Assembly: GCF_042660675.1 (NCBI RefSeq)
Contig: NZ_JBHSUL010000031.1
Span: 234,438-298,437, forward strand
Length of the DNA: 64,000 nt
Source: Marinilactibacillus sp042660675
GTDB lineage: Bacteria > Bacillota > Bacilli > Lactobacillales > Carnobacteriaceae_A
Direction: 5' to 3'
Positions within the stretch are counted from its first letter, which is position 1. Every line of letters begins with the position of its first letter. The notes beneath the pieces were generated by a model. That model did not search any database. It was given only the letters and a program-made list of their open reading frames with translations, and was not told the DNA's origin. Both the position numbers and the translations under genes were made by a program. Shown here piece after piece: positions 28,051 through 36,204 of the stretch.

Positions 28051-29901
28051 ATGGATTATCAAAAAACCGCTAGTGAAGTTGTTGAAAATATTGGTGGAAA
28101 AGACAATGTTGCTCACTTAGAGCACTGTTCTACGAGACTTAGATTTACATTAAAAGATGATAGTAAAGCCAATATGGATAAACTTGAATTGATTGACGGC
28201 GTTATGGGCGTTAGAAAAAATGTTCAGATGCAAGTCATTATAGGTAATGAAGTTGTAGAAGTATACGACAAAGTTAAAGAAATTGTTGGGGATGTAGCGA
28301 GTTCTAGTGAGAAATCAGGCGGTCCAAAACAAAAATGGAGTGCCGTAGTACTTGATTTTATTATTGGTGTATTTCAACCAACCATACCAGCCGTAGCTGG
28401 CGGGGGTGTTCTAAAGTCTCTACTACTTTTATTTAATATGTTTGGCTGGATGAATCCAGAATCGCAAACTTATCAAGTGCTCGACTTAATCGGATCAGCC
28501 CCGCTGTACTTTTTACCAGTTATAGTTGCAATTACTGCAGCGAACAAATTAAAAGTCAATGCTGTAGTAGCTGCATCAGCAGTCGGAGCGTTACTCTTAC
28601 CTGGTATGACGACGCTTCTGGGTGAAGGCGCTAGCTTATTTGGAATTGGGATTCAAGAAATTGCTTATTCTTCTCAAGTTTTCCCTGCACTTTTATTAGT
28701 ATTGTTTTATGCTGTATGTGAAAGATTTTTCACAAAAATATCGCCTAAAGCGATTCGAATCTTTTTTGTACCTTTAATGTCTTTAGCGATTTCAGTTAGT
28801 GTTACGCTATTATTTTTAGGACCAATCGGTTATGTTGTTGGTGAACAATTATCTGCCCTTATCTTATTCATCTATGGTAACGTAGGATGGGTAGCTACAG
28901 GTTTATTAGCAGCTGTATTACCATTCATGGTCGTTACGGGAATGCATAAAGCCATGATTCCTTATGCAGTATCATCAATGAGTGGAATTGGACGCGAAGT
29001 CTTGTACTTGCCGGCTTCTCTAGCGCATAATATTTCAGAATCAGGCGCATGTTTTGCGGTGGCGATTAAAACAAAAGATGAAAAGTTAAGAGCGACAGCA
29101 ATTTCTGCTGGAATTTCAGCTTTCTTTGGAATTACTGAACCAGCATTATACGGTGTGACGATTCTTCATAAACGTGTTTTATATAGTGTCATCATTAGTA
29201 GTTTAATTAGTGGATCATTTATCGGAATTATGGCTGTTGAAGCTTTCGCGCTGGTTGGACCTGGTTTAGCTAGTATTACAATGTTTGCTAGTCCAGATAA
29301 TCCAATGAATCTTACTTGGGCTTTTGTAACTTTTGCTTTATCTCTATGTCTTTCATTTATTGCTACATTAATCTTATGGAAAGACGAAACCGAGCATGTC
29401 GAAGAAGAAAAAGAAGTATTCAACACTAATCAACGTAAACCAGAATTGATGAACAGTCCTGTTGAGGGAACAATCATCCCGTTATCAGAAGTAAAAGATG
29501 AAGTTTTTTCTAAAGGAATGGTCGGAGCAGGATTTGGAGTGAAACCATCTGTGGGTGAGTTGAGAGCGCCAGCAGACGGCACAATTAGTATGGTGTTTGA
29601 GACAAAACATGCAGTTGGTATGGAAATGAATAACGGTGCGGAAGTGTTATTCCATATCGGTATTGATACAGTTCAGCTAGAAGGTAAATATTTCGAAGCA
29701 CATGTTCAAAAAGGCGATAACGTTTCTGCTGGGGATTTGCTTGTCACGTTTGATATTCAAGCTATCGAAGCAGCAGGCTTTGATACAACCGTTATCTCTG
29801 TTGTCACAAACCAAGATGACTTCGCTGTATCACAAGATGTAACAAATGAACCCGTATCAACAAATCAATCAGTAATGACAGTTTCACCAATAGGAGGATA
29901 A
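28051..29901 (+). CDS. bglP: PTS beta-glucoside transporter EIIBCA
   Basis: A 616-aa membrane permease with EIIB (phosphocysteine C26 in HCSTRLRF), EIIC with about ten membrane segments and GITEPALYG, and EIIA (H535 in HIGIDTVQL). It imports and phosphorylates a beta-glucoside. I chose ATG 28051 behind AAGGGAG; a longer frame from 27928 would run through the RAT and terminator. Cotranscribed with the GH1 enzyme and LicT that follow; by BglG/LicT biology, this EII also phosphorylates LicT PRD1 and silences it when no sugar is present. Confidence 0.95.
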   Translation: MDYQKTASEVVENIGGKDNVAHLEHCSTRLRFTLKDDSKANMDKLELIDGVMGVRKNVQMQVIIGNEVVEVYDKVKEIVGDVASSSEKSGGPKQKWSAVVLDFIIGVFQPTIPAVAGGGVLKSLLLLFNMFGWMNPESQTYQVLDLIGSAPLYFLPVIVAITAANKLKVNAVVAASAVGALLLPGMTTLLGEGASLFGIGIQEIAYSSQVFPALLLVLFYAVCERFFTKISPKAIRIFFVPLMSLAISVSVTLLFLGPIGYVVGEQLSALILFIYGNVGWVATGLLAAVLPFMVVTGMHKAMIPYAVSSMSGIGREVLYLPASLAHNISESGACFAVAIKTKDEKLRATAISAGISAFFGITEPALYGVTILHKRVLYSVIISSLISGSFIGIMAVEAFALVGPGLASITMFASPDNPMNLTWAFVTFALSLCLSFIATLILWKDETEHVEEEKEVFNTNQRKPELMNSPVEGTIIPLSEVKDEVFSKGMVGAGFGVKPSVGELRAPADGTISMVFETKHAVGMEMNNGAEVLFHIGIDTVQLEGKYFEAHVQKGDNVSAGDLLVTFDIQAIEAAGFDTTVISVVTNQDDFAVSQDVTNEPVSTNQSVMTVSPIGG

Positions 29902-29906
29902 TGAAA

Positions 29907-31361
29907 ATGAATAAAGGATTTCCAGAAGGATTTATGTGGGGTGGCGCTATTGCTGCCAATCAAGCTGAAGGTGCATGGAACATTGATGGAAAAGGATTGT
30001 CAGTTGCAGATATTGCTACTTATAAACCAAAAGTAGATGTGAAAGACTATGCAACGCACATGAGTATAGATTTAGAAACAGTAAAGAAGGCTGCCGAAGA
30101 TCCATCAGATGATATTTACCCTAAAAGAAGAGGGATCGATTTCTATCACCGTTATAAAGAGGACCTAGCGTTATTTGCAGAAATGGGTTTCAAAACATTA
30201 AGAGTATCTATAGCGTGGTCTAGAATTTTCCCAACAGGAGAAGAACTAGAACCAAACGAAAAAGGCTTACAGTTTTATGAAGACTTATTTACTGAGATGA
30301 AAAGACTAAACATTGAACCAATCGTAACCTTATCTCATTACGAGATGCCTCTATCATTGAGCTTGAAATATAATGGATGGGTTGATAGACGCGTAGTCGA
30401 TGATTTCGTAAGATTTTCAAAAGCTTGTTTCAATAGATTCAAAAATCTAGTAAAATACTGGTTAACTTTCAACGAAGTGGATAGTATTCACAGACATCCA
30501 TTCACTACAGCAGGAATACTTGTAGACCAATGTGCTCCGGGAAAAGCTGAACAAGAAACCTATCAAGCACTGCATCACCAATTCGTAGCTTCTGCAATGG
30601 TTACAAAAGACTGTCACGAGATTATCGAAGGTAGTCAAGTGGGTTGCATGATAACCAAGCTGACGACGTATCCAAGAACTTGTCATCCAACTGATGTTGA
30701 GTTAACGCTGAAAAAGAACCTTGAAAATAATTTCTACGCAGACGTCCATGTATTTGGAGAATATCCTAAATTGATTTTAAGAGATCTTGAATTAAGAGGG
30801 ATTGAATTACACTTTGAAGATGGCGATTTAGAAGTAATGAAAAATCACACTGTAGATTTCGTATCATTCAGCTATTATATGTCATTGACAGAATCACACG
30901 ACGAAAACGCAGAACGCACACCAGGAAATACCATTCTTGGCGTTAAGAATCCATATCTGGAAGCGACAGACTGGGGCTGGCAAATAGATCCTCAAGGACT
31001 GAAAATTTCTTTGCTTGAATTATATGACCGTTACAACGTTCCGTTAATGATTGTAGAAAATGGAATGGGTGCAAAAGATGAGTTAGTAGATGGCAAGATC
31101 CACGATCCATATAGAGTAGCTTACTTTGAGAGTCACTTCAAAGCGATGAAAGAAGCCATCAATGAAGGAGTTGACCTCATTGCTTATACGAGTTGGGGTG
31201 CGATTGATATTGTAAGTGCAAGTACTTCTCAAATGTCTAAGCGATATGGTTTCATCTATGTTGATGCGGATGATGAAGGAAATGGCACATATGATAGAAT
31301 CAAAAAAGATTCTTTCTATTGGTATAAAGATGTTATTGAAACAAATGGTAGCGAACTTTAA
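29907..31361 (+). CDS. bglA: 6-phospho-beta-glucosidase, GH1
   Basis: A 484-aa GH1 enzyme beginning with FPEGFMWGGAIAANQAEG. The acid/base is in TFNEVD, the nucleophile in IVENGMG, and the phosphate loop is SQMSKRYGFIYVD. It splits the phospho-glucoside made by the preceding PTS. ATG 29907 lies 9 nt after AGGAGG; an ATG at 29901 overlapping the PTS stop is possible but too close to the ribosome binding site. Confidence 0.94.
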   Translation: MNKGFPEGFMWGGAIAANQAEGAWNIDGKGLSVADIATYKPKVDVKDYATHMSIDLETVKKAAEDPSDDIYPKRRGIDFYHRYKEDLALFAEMGFKTLRVSIAWSRIFPTGEELEPNEKGLQFYEDLFTEMKRLNIEPIVTLSHYEMPLSLSLKYNGWVDRRVVDDFVRFSKACFNRFKNLVKYWLTFNEVDSIHRHPFTTAGILVDQCAPGKAEQETYQALHHQFVASAMVTKDCHEIIEGSQVGCMITKLTTYPRTCHPTDVELTLKKNLENNFYADVHVFGEYPKLILRDLELRGIELHFEDGDLEVMKNHTVDFVSFSYYMSLTESHDENAERTPGNTILGVKNPYLEATDWGWQIDPQGLKISLLELYDRYNVPLMIVENGMGAKDELVDGKIHDPYRVAYFESHFKAMKEAINEGVDLIAYTSWGAIDIVSASTSQMSKRYGFIYVDADDEGNGTYDRIKKDSFYWYKDVIETNGSEL

Positions 31362-31397
31362 TAAAAATTTGAAACTGTCTGAGGAAGGGGGATTAGA

Positions 31398-32246
31398 TTG
31401 GCATTAATAAAAAAGGTATTGAACACAAGTGTCGTGCTAATTGAAAAAGATGGAAAAGAAATTGTTGTATTTGGAAAAGGTATTGGGTTCGGTGCGAAGC
31501 CGGGAGACTCCGTTGACCAATCAAAAGTAGATCAAGTATTTTTTTCAGCTGAAAATATTCGTATGCAACAAGTGCTTGAACTACTCAGTAACATTCCTGA
31601 AATTTATTTGAATATGGTTCAAGAGATCGTTGAGTATTCCAATATTCACTTAGATACAGAATTACAGCAGAGTATTTATTTCACATTGATGGATCATATG
31701 CATTTCGCAGTGGAACGTGCTCAAAAAGGAATGAACATATCCAATCGGGTGTATTGGGAAGTAAAAAGTTACTATCCTAAAGAGTTTTTAGTCGGTGAAT
31801 ATGCTAGAAAACTAATTAATGAAAACCTTAAAGTCGATTTACCTAAAGAAGAATCAGCTAACATTGCTTTCCATTTAATTAACGCGCAAAGTTCTGATAA
31901 TGAAAATGCAGATAGTATGAAAGTTGCTAAAATGCTCGGAAGTATTGTGAACCTAGTTCGCTATAATCTAAAAGCCAATCTTCAGACAGATTCGATTCAT
32001 TATAATCGATTTATTACACACGTAAAGTTCTTTGTAGAACGATATTTATCAGACAAATTGATGGAAGAAACGGATGAAGAACTTTTTGAACAAATTTCAA
32101 CGTTGTATCCAGAATCTATGAATATCTCTTTTAAAATCAAAGAATATATGCAGGAAGTCCATCACAAACCAATCCCAAAAGATGAATTAACGTATCTTGC
32201 TGTTCATATTAATAGATTATTAAAGTATTCAGAATTAAACGAATAG
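31398..32246 (+). CDS. licT: transcription antiterminator LicT/BglG family
   Basis: A 282-aa regulator: RNA-binding CAT domain (about 1-55, with VFGKGIGFG), PRD1 (about 65-170) and PRD2 (about 170-282) carrying conserved histidines (HMHFAVE, ITHVKFF). It binds the RAT in the leader of its own operon. TTG start with GAAGGGGG upstream. It is the last gene of module 2, which makes a positive feedback loop. It may also act on the RATs of module 3. Confidence 0.93.
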   Translation: MALIKKVLNTSVVLIEKDGKEIVVFGKGIGFGAKPGDSVDQSKVDQVFFSAENIRMQQVLELLSNIPEIYLNMVQEIVEYSNIHLDTELQQSIYFTLMDHMHFAVERAQKGMNISNRVYWEVKSYYPKEFLVGEYARKLINENLKVDLPKEESANIAFHLINAQSSDNENADSMKVAKMLGSIVNLVRYNLKANLQTDSIHYNRFITHVKFFVERYLSDKLMEETDEELFEQISTLYPESMNISFKIKEYMQEVHHKPIPKDELTYLAVHINRLLKYSELNE

Positions 32247-32247
32247 G

Positions 32248-32283
32248 AAAAAGCACATATCTTTCTATAGGTATGTGCTTTTT
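32248..32283 (+). terminator. intrinsic terminator after licT
   Basis: AAAAAGCACATA / TATGTGCTTTTT stem with T-run. Confidence 0.87.
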
Positions 32284-32370
32284 GATATGGAGTGTTTTCT
32301 TTGATTTTATAGATTATTATCGTTAAGCTAATTTTAAATAAATCAATATAAATTAAAGGAGACACATTAA

Positions 32371-33108
32371 ATGAGATTAGAGAATAAAGTAGCTTTTGTA
32401 ATCGGAGGAACTTCTGGAATCGGTGAAGCAACAGCGAAGAAATTTGCTGAAGAAGGGGCTAAAGTCATTGTCGGAGGCAGAAATGAAGACGAAGGAAACC
32501 GCATCGTAAATGAAATAAAAGAACAGAATAATGAAGCCATCTACAAGCATACGGATACGACAGATTTTGAAGAAATAAAAACAGTTGTTCAAGAAATCAT
32601 TGATGCTTATGGAACAATTGATATTCTTTATAATGGTGCTGGTATTCATGATAGCTATAAAACGATTCTAGATACAGATGAATCTGATTATGACAAAATC
32701 ATGGATGTAAATGTTAAAGGACCTTATTTAGCTTCGAAAGCAGTTTTGCCAATCTTTATTGAAAAAGGAAAAGGTACCATTATCAATGTAGGTTCGCAAG
32801 CAAGCTTTGTAGCAGGTCCTGGTGGATCAACTTACGTTACTTCTAAGCATGCATTAGAAGGGTTCACGAAGCAACTGGCGTATGACTTTGGCCGCAAAGG
32901 CATTAAAGTTAACTTATTAGCACCAGGATTTGTTGTGACACCAATGACAGAAGGTATTGATGACGAAAGACTCAAAGATATTCCTGATCAAAGAGCGGGA
33001 GAACCAGAAGAAATTGCTTCTGCAGCTGCTTTCTTAGCTTCAGATGAGTCAAACTACATGCAAGGTACATCGTTAGTCATAGACGGTGGATGGAATGTAG
33101 GTCGCTAA
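32371..33108 (+). CDS. SDR-family oxidoreductase
   Basis: A 245-aa classical short-chain dehydrogenase with cofactor motif GGTSGIG, NAG-like GAG motif in NGAGIH, and catalytic YVTSK. It acts in the cytoplasm on an unknown alcohol, ketone or sugar. ATG with AAAGGAG upstream. Single-gene unit between two terminators. It resembles glucose-dehydrogenase or oxoacyl-reductase-like SDRs; the sequence does not settle which. Confidence 0.9.
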   Translation: MRLENKVAFVIGGTSGIGEATAKKFAEEGAKVIVGGRNEDEGNRIVNEIKEQNNEAIYKHTDTTDFEEIKTVVQEIIDAYGTIDILYNGAGIHDSYKTILDTDESDYDKIMDVNVKGPYLASKAVLPIFIEKGKGTIINVGSQASFVAGPGGSTYVTSKHALEGFTKQLAYDFGRKGIKVNLLAPGFVVTPMTEGIDDERLKDIPDQRAGEPEEIASAAAFLASDESNYMQGTSLVIDGGWNVGR

Positions 33109-33121
33109 AAATTATAGACAG

Positions 33122-33155
33122 AAAAGGCTGAAAAGATTTTCAGTCTTTTTATTTT
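33122..33155 (+). terminator. intrinsic terminator after SDR
   Basis: GGCTGAAAA / TTTTCAGTC (with one G-U pair) followed by TTTTTATTTT. Confidence 0.7.
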
Positions 33156-33285
33156 GGTCTATTTGTGAATTAAGATACATGATCAGGGTGGAAATCAGTA
33201 ATGTTCAGAAAAAAACAATAATTTAAGCTTTATTTTTTATGATTAATTTGTTAAACTATTCACAAATAGAAGAGGAGGAATTAAA

Positions 33286-33762
33286 ATGAAAAAGATGATG
33301 TCAGCGTTGAAATTTGTATTTAGAAATGGTGAAACATGGACAATTGAGAGAAGACATATTGGGGATTTATGGATTAAGCAAGTCACCACAAGTTATGGAA
33401 GAATTGGAGAAGATGATTTTCAAGAAATTCATCCTTGTGAATCTTTGAAAATAGAAATCGATAGAGAAGCTGATGCGGTTAATTCTTCAGATATTAATTT
33501 AGGCGGATTAGAAGCAGGAATGTTTGACCGTGTTAAGAAATTTCAGGATATCGAAATGATGGATATTTTATATAGAGATACTCCCAACGGACAAAAAGAA
33601 TTTTGTACGGAGAAAGATCGTATCTATTTTCCTTATAAAGCAGCTGATAGTGATGGACACGATAACGAGTATCAATCTAGTCTAGTATCTCGTAATGATC
33701 AGTTGTATATCGTCATAGACCCTAAAAAGACTGTACAAGATATCTATCCTGAAAAAGGTTAA
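33286..33762 (+). CDS. hypothetical protein, 158 aa
   Basis: A cytoplasmic-looking protein with no signal peptide or membrane segment. I do not recognise it. The N-terminal half contains a short beta-rich stretch (FVFRNGETWTIERRHIGDLWI) followed by acidic surface regions. The start is well supported by GAGGAGG at 33274-33280, and a terminator follows, so it is a real single-gene unit. Codon use and composition match the neighbours. No function can be given. Confidence 0.8.
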   Translation: MKKMMSALKFVFRNGETWTIERRHIGDLWIKQVTTSYGRIGEDDFQEIHPCESLKIEIDREADAVNSSDINLGGLEAGMFDRVKKFQDIEMMDILYRDTPNGQKEFCTEKDRIYFPYKAADSDGHDNEYQSSLVSRNDQLYIVIDPKKTVQDIYPEKG

Positions 33763-33781
33763 GATCAAATAAATACCATTT

Positions 33782-33818
33782 AAAAAAGTTTGTTCTGAAA
33801 GTTAGAACAGGCTTTTTT
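33782..33818 (+). terminator. intrinsic terminator
   Basis: AAGTTTGTTCT / AGAACAGGCTT stem (two G-U pairs) followed by TTTTTT. Confidence 0.8.
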
Positions 33819-33909
33819 GTCGAAAATCGTTTAATAAGTCACTACTATTGTATTTATCCGCATAAGCAGTTACAATAAGTAAGTAGAATAAATGTGAGAG
33901 GAAGTTTTG

Positions 33910-35013
33910 ATGAACAATTTAGGAGATTCGGTACAACTTAAACGCGGTGTTACTTTAAAAAATAGAGCAATCATGGCGCCAATGACAAACATGATGAGCT
34001 TTTTTGATGGCACAATAACGGATAATGAACTTGCGTATTATGCACTTCGAAGTGGAGAATTAGGCGCTGTAATAACAGCAGCAGCAAATGTTCAAGCTAT
34101 CGGTAAAGGTTGGGAAGGCGAATTAGGTGTTCACGATGATCAGCATATTCCTGGACTAGCCAAGTTAGCTTCTTCTATAAAGAAATCTGGTACAAAAGCT
34201 ATCTTGCAAATTTTCCATGGTGGTAGAATGTCTCCTAGTTCTGCACTAAGAGGAGAGCAGCCCGTTTCTGCAAGTGCTATTAAAGCAGAAAGGCCAGATG
34301 CTGTTGAACCAAGGTCACTATCTGATGAAGAAGTTGTACAGGTAATTGAAGACTTCAAAGCAGCAGCTGTTCGAGCAATTAGAGCTGGATTTGACGGAAT
34401 TGAGATTCATGGAGCGAATACTTATTTGATACAACAATTCTTTTCTCCGCATTCCAATAGACGTGATGACAAATGGGGTGGGAGTCTTGAAAAAAGATTC
34501 CACTTTGTAGATAGACTTGTAGATGAGATTATTGAAACGGTTGACAATGAAACAAAAGATCCTTTTATTGTTGGATATAGATTTTCTCCTGAAGAATATG
34601 AGAATCCTGGTATTCGTATTGAAGATACACTCTATCTGATAGATCATTTAGCCGATAAAAAATTGGATTATCTACACATTTCACTTGGTGATTTCAAACA
34701 GTTCTCTAAATTTGACGAAGTTAGAGAAAAAACGATTTTACAGCAAATGCATGATAAAATTGCTGGAAGAGTTCCGCTTATCAGCGTAGGAGATATTCGA
34801 AATAGTGCTGACGCGAAAGATGCATTGGAGCATAGTGAGTTTGTCGCATTAGGTAGAGTCTTATTATCTGATCCACACTGGGCAAGTAAAGCTTTAAGTG
34901 GTAGAGATGAACAAATAAGAATAAACGTTACAGAAGAAGAACGAGAAGAATTGAAATTAAACAGCGGTGTCTGGTTGTTTATGAAAGCTATGATGTCAGA
35001 TAGAATTAAATAA
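33910..35013 (+). CDS. NADH:flavin oxidoreductase, Old Yellow Enzyme family
   Basis: A 367-aa FMN-dependent TIM-barrel enzyme. Family signs are KNRAIMAPMT near the start, FHGGR, GFDGIEIHGANTYLIQQFFSPHSN, and GRVLLSDP near the end. It reduces activated C=C bonds with NAD(P)H; the physiological substrate is unknown. I chose ATG 33910 over the adjoining TTG because of spacing from GAGAGGAAG. It is a single-gene unit with its own terminator. Confidence 0.93.
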   Translation: MNNLGDSVQLKRGVTLKNRAIMAPMTNMMSFFDGTITDNELAYYALRSGELGAVITAAANVQAIGKGWEGELGVHDDQHIPGLAKLASSIKKSGTKAILQIFHGGRMSPSSALRGEQPVSASAIKAERPDAVEPRSLSDEEVVQVIEDFKAAAVRAIRAGFDGIEIHGANTYLIQQFFSPHSNRRDDKWGGSLEKRFHFVDRLVDEIIETVDNETKDPFIVGYRFSPEEYENPGIRIEDTLYLIDHLADKKLDYLHISLGDFKQFSKFDEVREKTILQQMHDKIAGRVPLISVGDIRNSADAKDALEHSEFVALGRVLLSDPHWASKALSGRDEQIRINVTEEEREELKLNSGVWLFMKAMMSDRIK

Positions 35014-35019
35014 CACTGA

Positions 35020-35050
35020 AACTTCGAGTGAATCGCTCGAAGTTTTTTTA
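35020..35050 (+). terminator. intrinsic terminator
   Basis: AACTTCGAG / CTCGAAGTT stem with T-run. Confidence 0.88.
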
Positions 35051-35062
35051 TTTAAAAAAATG

Positions 35063-35091
35063 TTGACATTTGTATTGTTAGTGCTTACAAT
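35063..35091 (+). promoter_or_regulatory. promoter of beta-glucoside module 3
   Basis: TTGACA (consensus, 35063-35068), 17-nt spacer, TACAAT (35086-35091). One of the strongest promoters in the window, held back by the RAT terminator that follows. Confidence 0.85.
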
Positions 35092-35120
35092 GTAGTAGTA
35101 CAGATAATTAAATAGCAAAA

Positions 35121-35152
35121 GGATTGTAACTGCATTGGCAGGCAACACCTAA
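35121..35152 (+). promoter_or_regulatory. RAT element 1, module 3
   Basis: GGATTGTAACTG...GGCAGGC...ACACCTAA, a near-consensus LicT/BglG RNA site before the licT gene. Confidence 0.9.
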
Positions 35153-35214
35153 CTACTTTTTAATAGAATGAGTCTATTCTATTTTTAATAAAGTCGTTAA
35201 GGTGTATTTTTTTT
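35145..35214 (+). terminator. LicT-controlled leader terminator 1, module 3
   Basis: ACACCTAACTAC pairs with the GTCGTTAAGGTGT arm; an inner hairpin AATAGAATGAG/CTATTCTATT sits in the loop, and a T-run follows. Overlaps RAT 1. Confidence 0.8.
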
Positions 35215-35233
35215 GGTTGGGAGGAGGTTGTCT

Positions 35234-36091
35234 GTGTGGATTAAAAAGATTTTCAACAATAATATTATTCTTGCTCATGATGAGAAGATGTCTGAACGTG
35301 TATTACTCGGTAGAGGAATTGCCTTCGGGAAAAAAGAAAATGATGAAGTTGATGAGTCTAAAATCGATAAAATTTTTATTCTTGAGTCTCAAGAATTAGT
35401 AGATAAATTTGTACATTTGGTAGGGGAAATACCAACAAATCATTTGGAGCTTACAGACAAGATTGTTAAAGAAGCAGAAAAACGATTGGACGTTAAATTC
35501 AATGACAGTATATACATTGGGCTGGCTGATCACATAAATTATGCCTTGTTCCGCTTCAACAATGGTGAACAAATTCAGAATGCATTTTTGTGGGAAATCA
35601 AGAAGTTTTATCCTAAAGAGTATCAAGTAGCTTTAGATATGCTCGAAACGATTTACTATTATGAAAAAGTGAGACTTTCAGAAGATGAAGCTAGTTTTAT
35701 TGCGCTTCATTTTGTTAATGGTCAGAATATGAATTTTGATGTTAATTTCAAAGGAATCAATGAAACAATTATCATTCAAGATGTTTTTAATATTATAAAA
35801 TTTCATTATTCAATTGAGATAGAAGAGGATACTTTAAATTATAGTCGGTTTGTTACGCATTTAAGATATTTTCTACAACGAATAACGCGTGAGGAAAGAT
35901 TCGGATCGGGTGAAAATCAACTGTTCGATCAGGTGAGTACGAAGTATAAAAAAGCGTATCAATGTGTTTTGAAAATCAATAGTTATCTAATTAAAAAGTT
36001 AGATACTGAAATGACAGTTGATGAACAATTATACTTTATTTTACACATTAATCGATTAACAAATAGAGAAAATCAAATTCGATCAAATTAA
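35234..36091 (+). CDS. licT: transcription antiterminator LicT/BglG family
   Basis: A 285-aa regulator with CAT RNA-binding domain (1-55; LGRGIAFGKK), PRD1 and PRD2 with conserved histidines (DHINYAL, VTHLRYF, LHINRL). GTG 35234 lies 6 nt after GGGAGGAGG; upstream TTG codons in frame lie inside the terminator or ribosome binding site. It is the first gene of module 3 and controls itself through RAT 1 and the PTS-GH1 pair through RAT 2. It is a paralogue of the regulator ending module 2. Confidence 0.92.
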   Translation: MWIKKIFNNNIILAHDEKMSERVLLGRGIAFGKKENDEVDESKIDKIFILESQELVDKFVHLVGEIPTNHLELTDKIVKEAEKRLDVKFNDSIYIGLADHINYALFRFNNGEQIQNAFLWEIKKFYPKEYQVALDMLETIYYYEKVRLSEDEASFIALHFVNGQNMNFDVNFKGINETIIIQDVFNIIKFHYSIEIEEDTLNYSRFVTHLRYFLQRITREERFGSGENQLFDQVSTKYKKAYQCVLKINSYLIKKLDTEMTVDEQLYFILHINRLTNRENQIRSN

Positions 36092-36092
36092 A

Positions 36093-36124
36093 GGATTGTA
36101 ACTGTATTGGCAGGCAACACCTGA
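36093..36124 (+). promoter_or_regulatory. RAT element 2, module 3
   Basis: GGATTGTAACTG...GGCAGGC...ACACCTGA begins one base after the licT stop. It is nearly identical to RAT 1 (differences at the loop and the last position). Confidence 0.9.
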
Positions 36125-36179
36125 ATTGATCTACATAAAAAATCTAAGGATTTTTGTGTAGACTTTTAGGTGTTTTTTT
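36117..36179 (+). terminator. LicT-controlled terminator 2, module 3
   Basis: ACACCT... pairs with ...AGGTGT and the inner CTACA/TGTAG arms, followed by TTTTTTT. It overlaps RAT 2 and blocks read-through into the PTS gene unless LicT binds. Confidence 0.82.
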
Positions 36180-36204
36180 GTACTTATAAACTGGAGGAAT
36201 CGCA

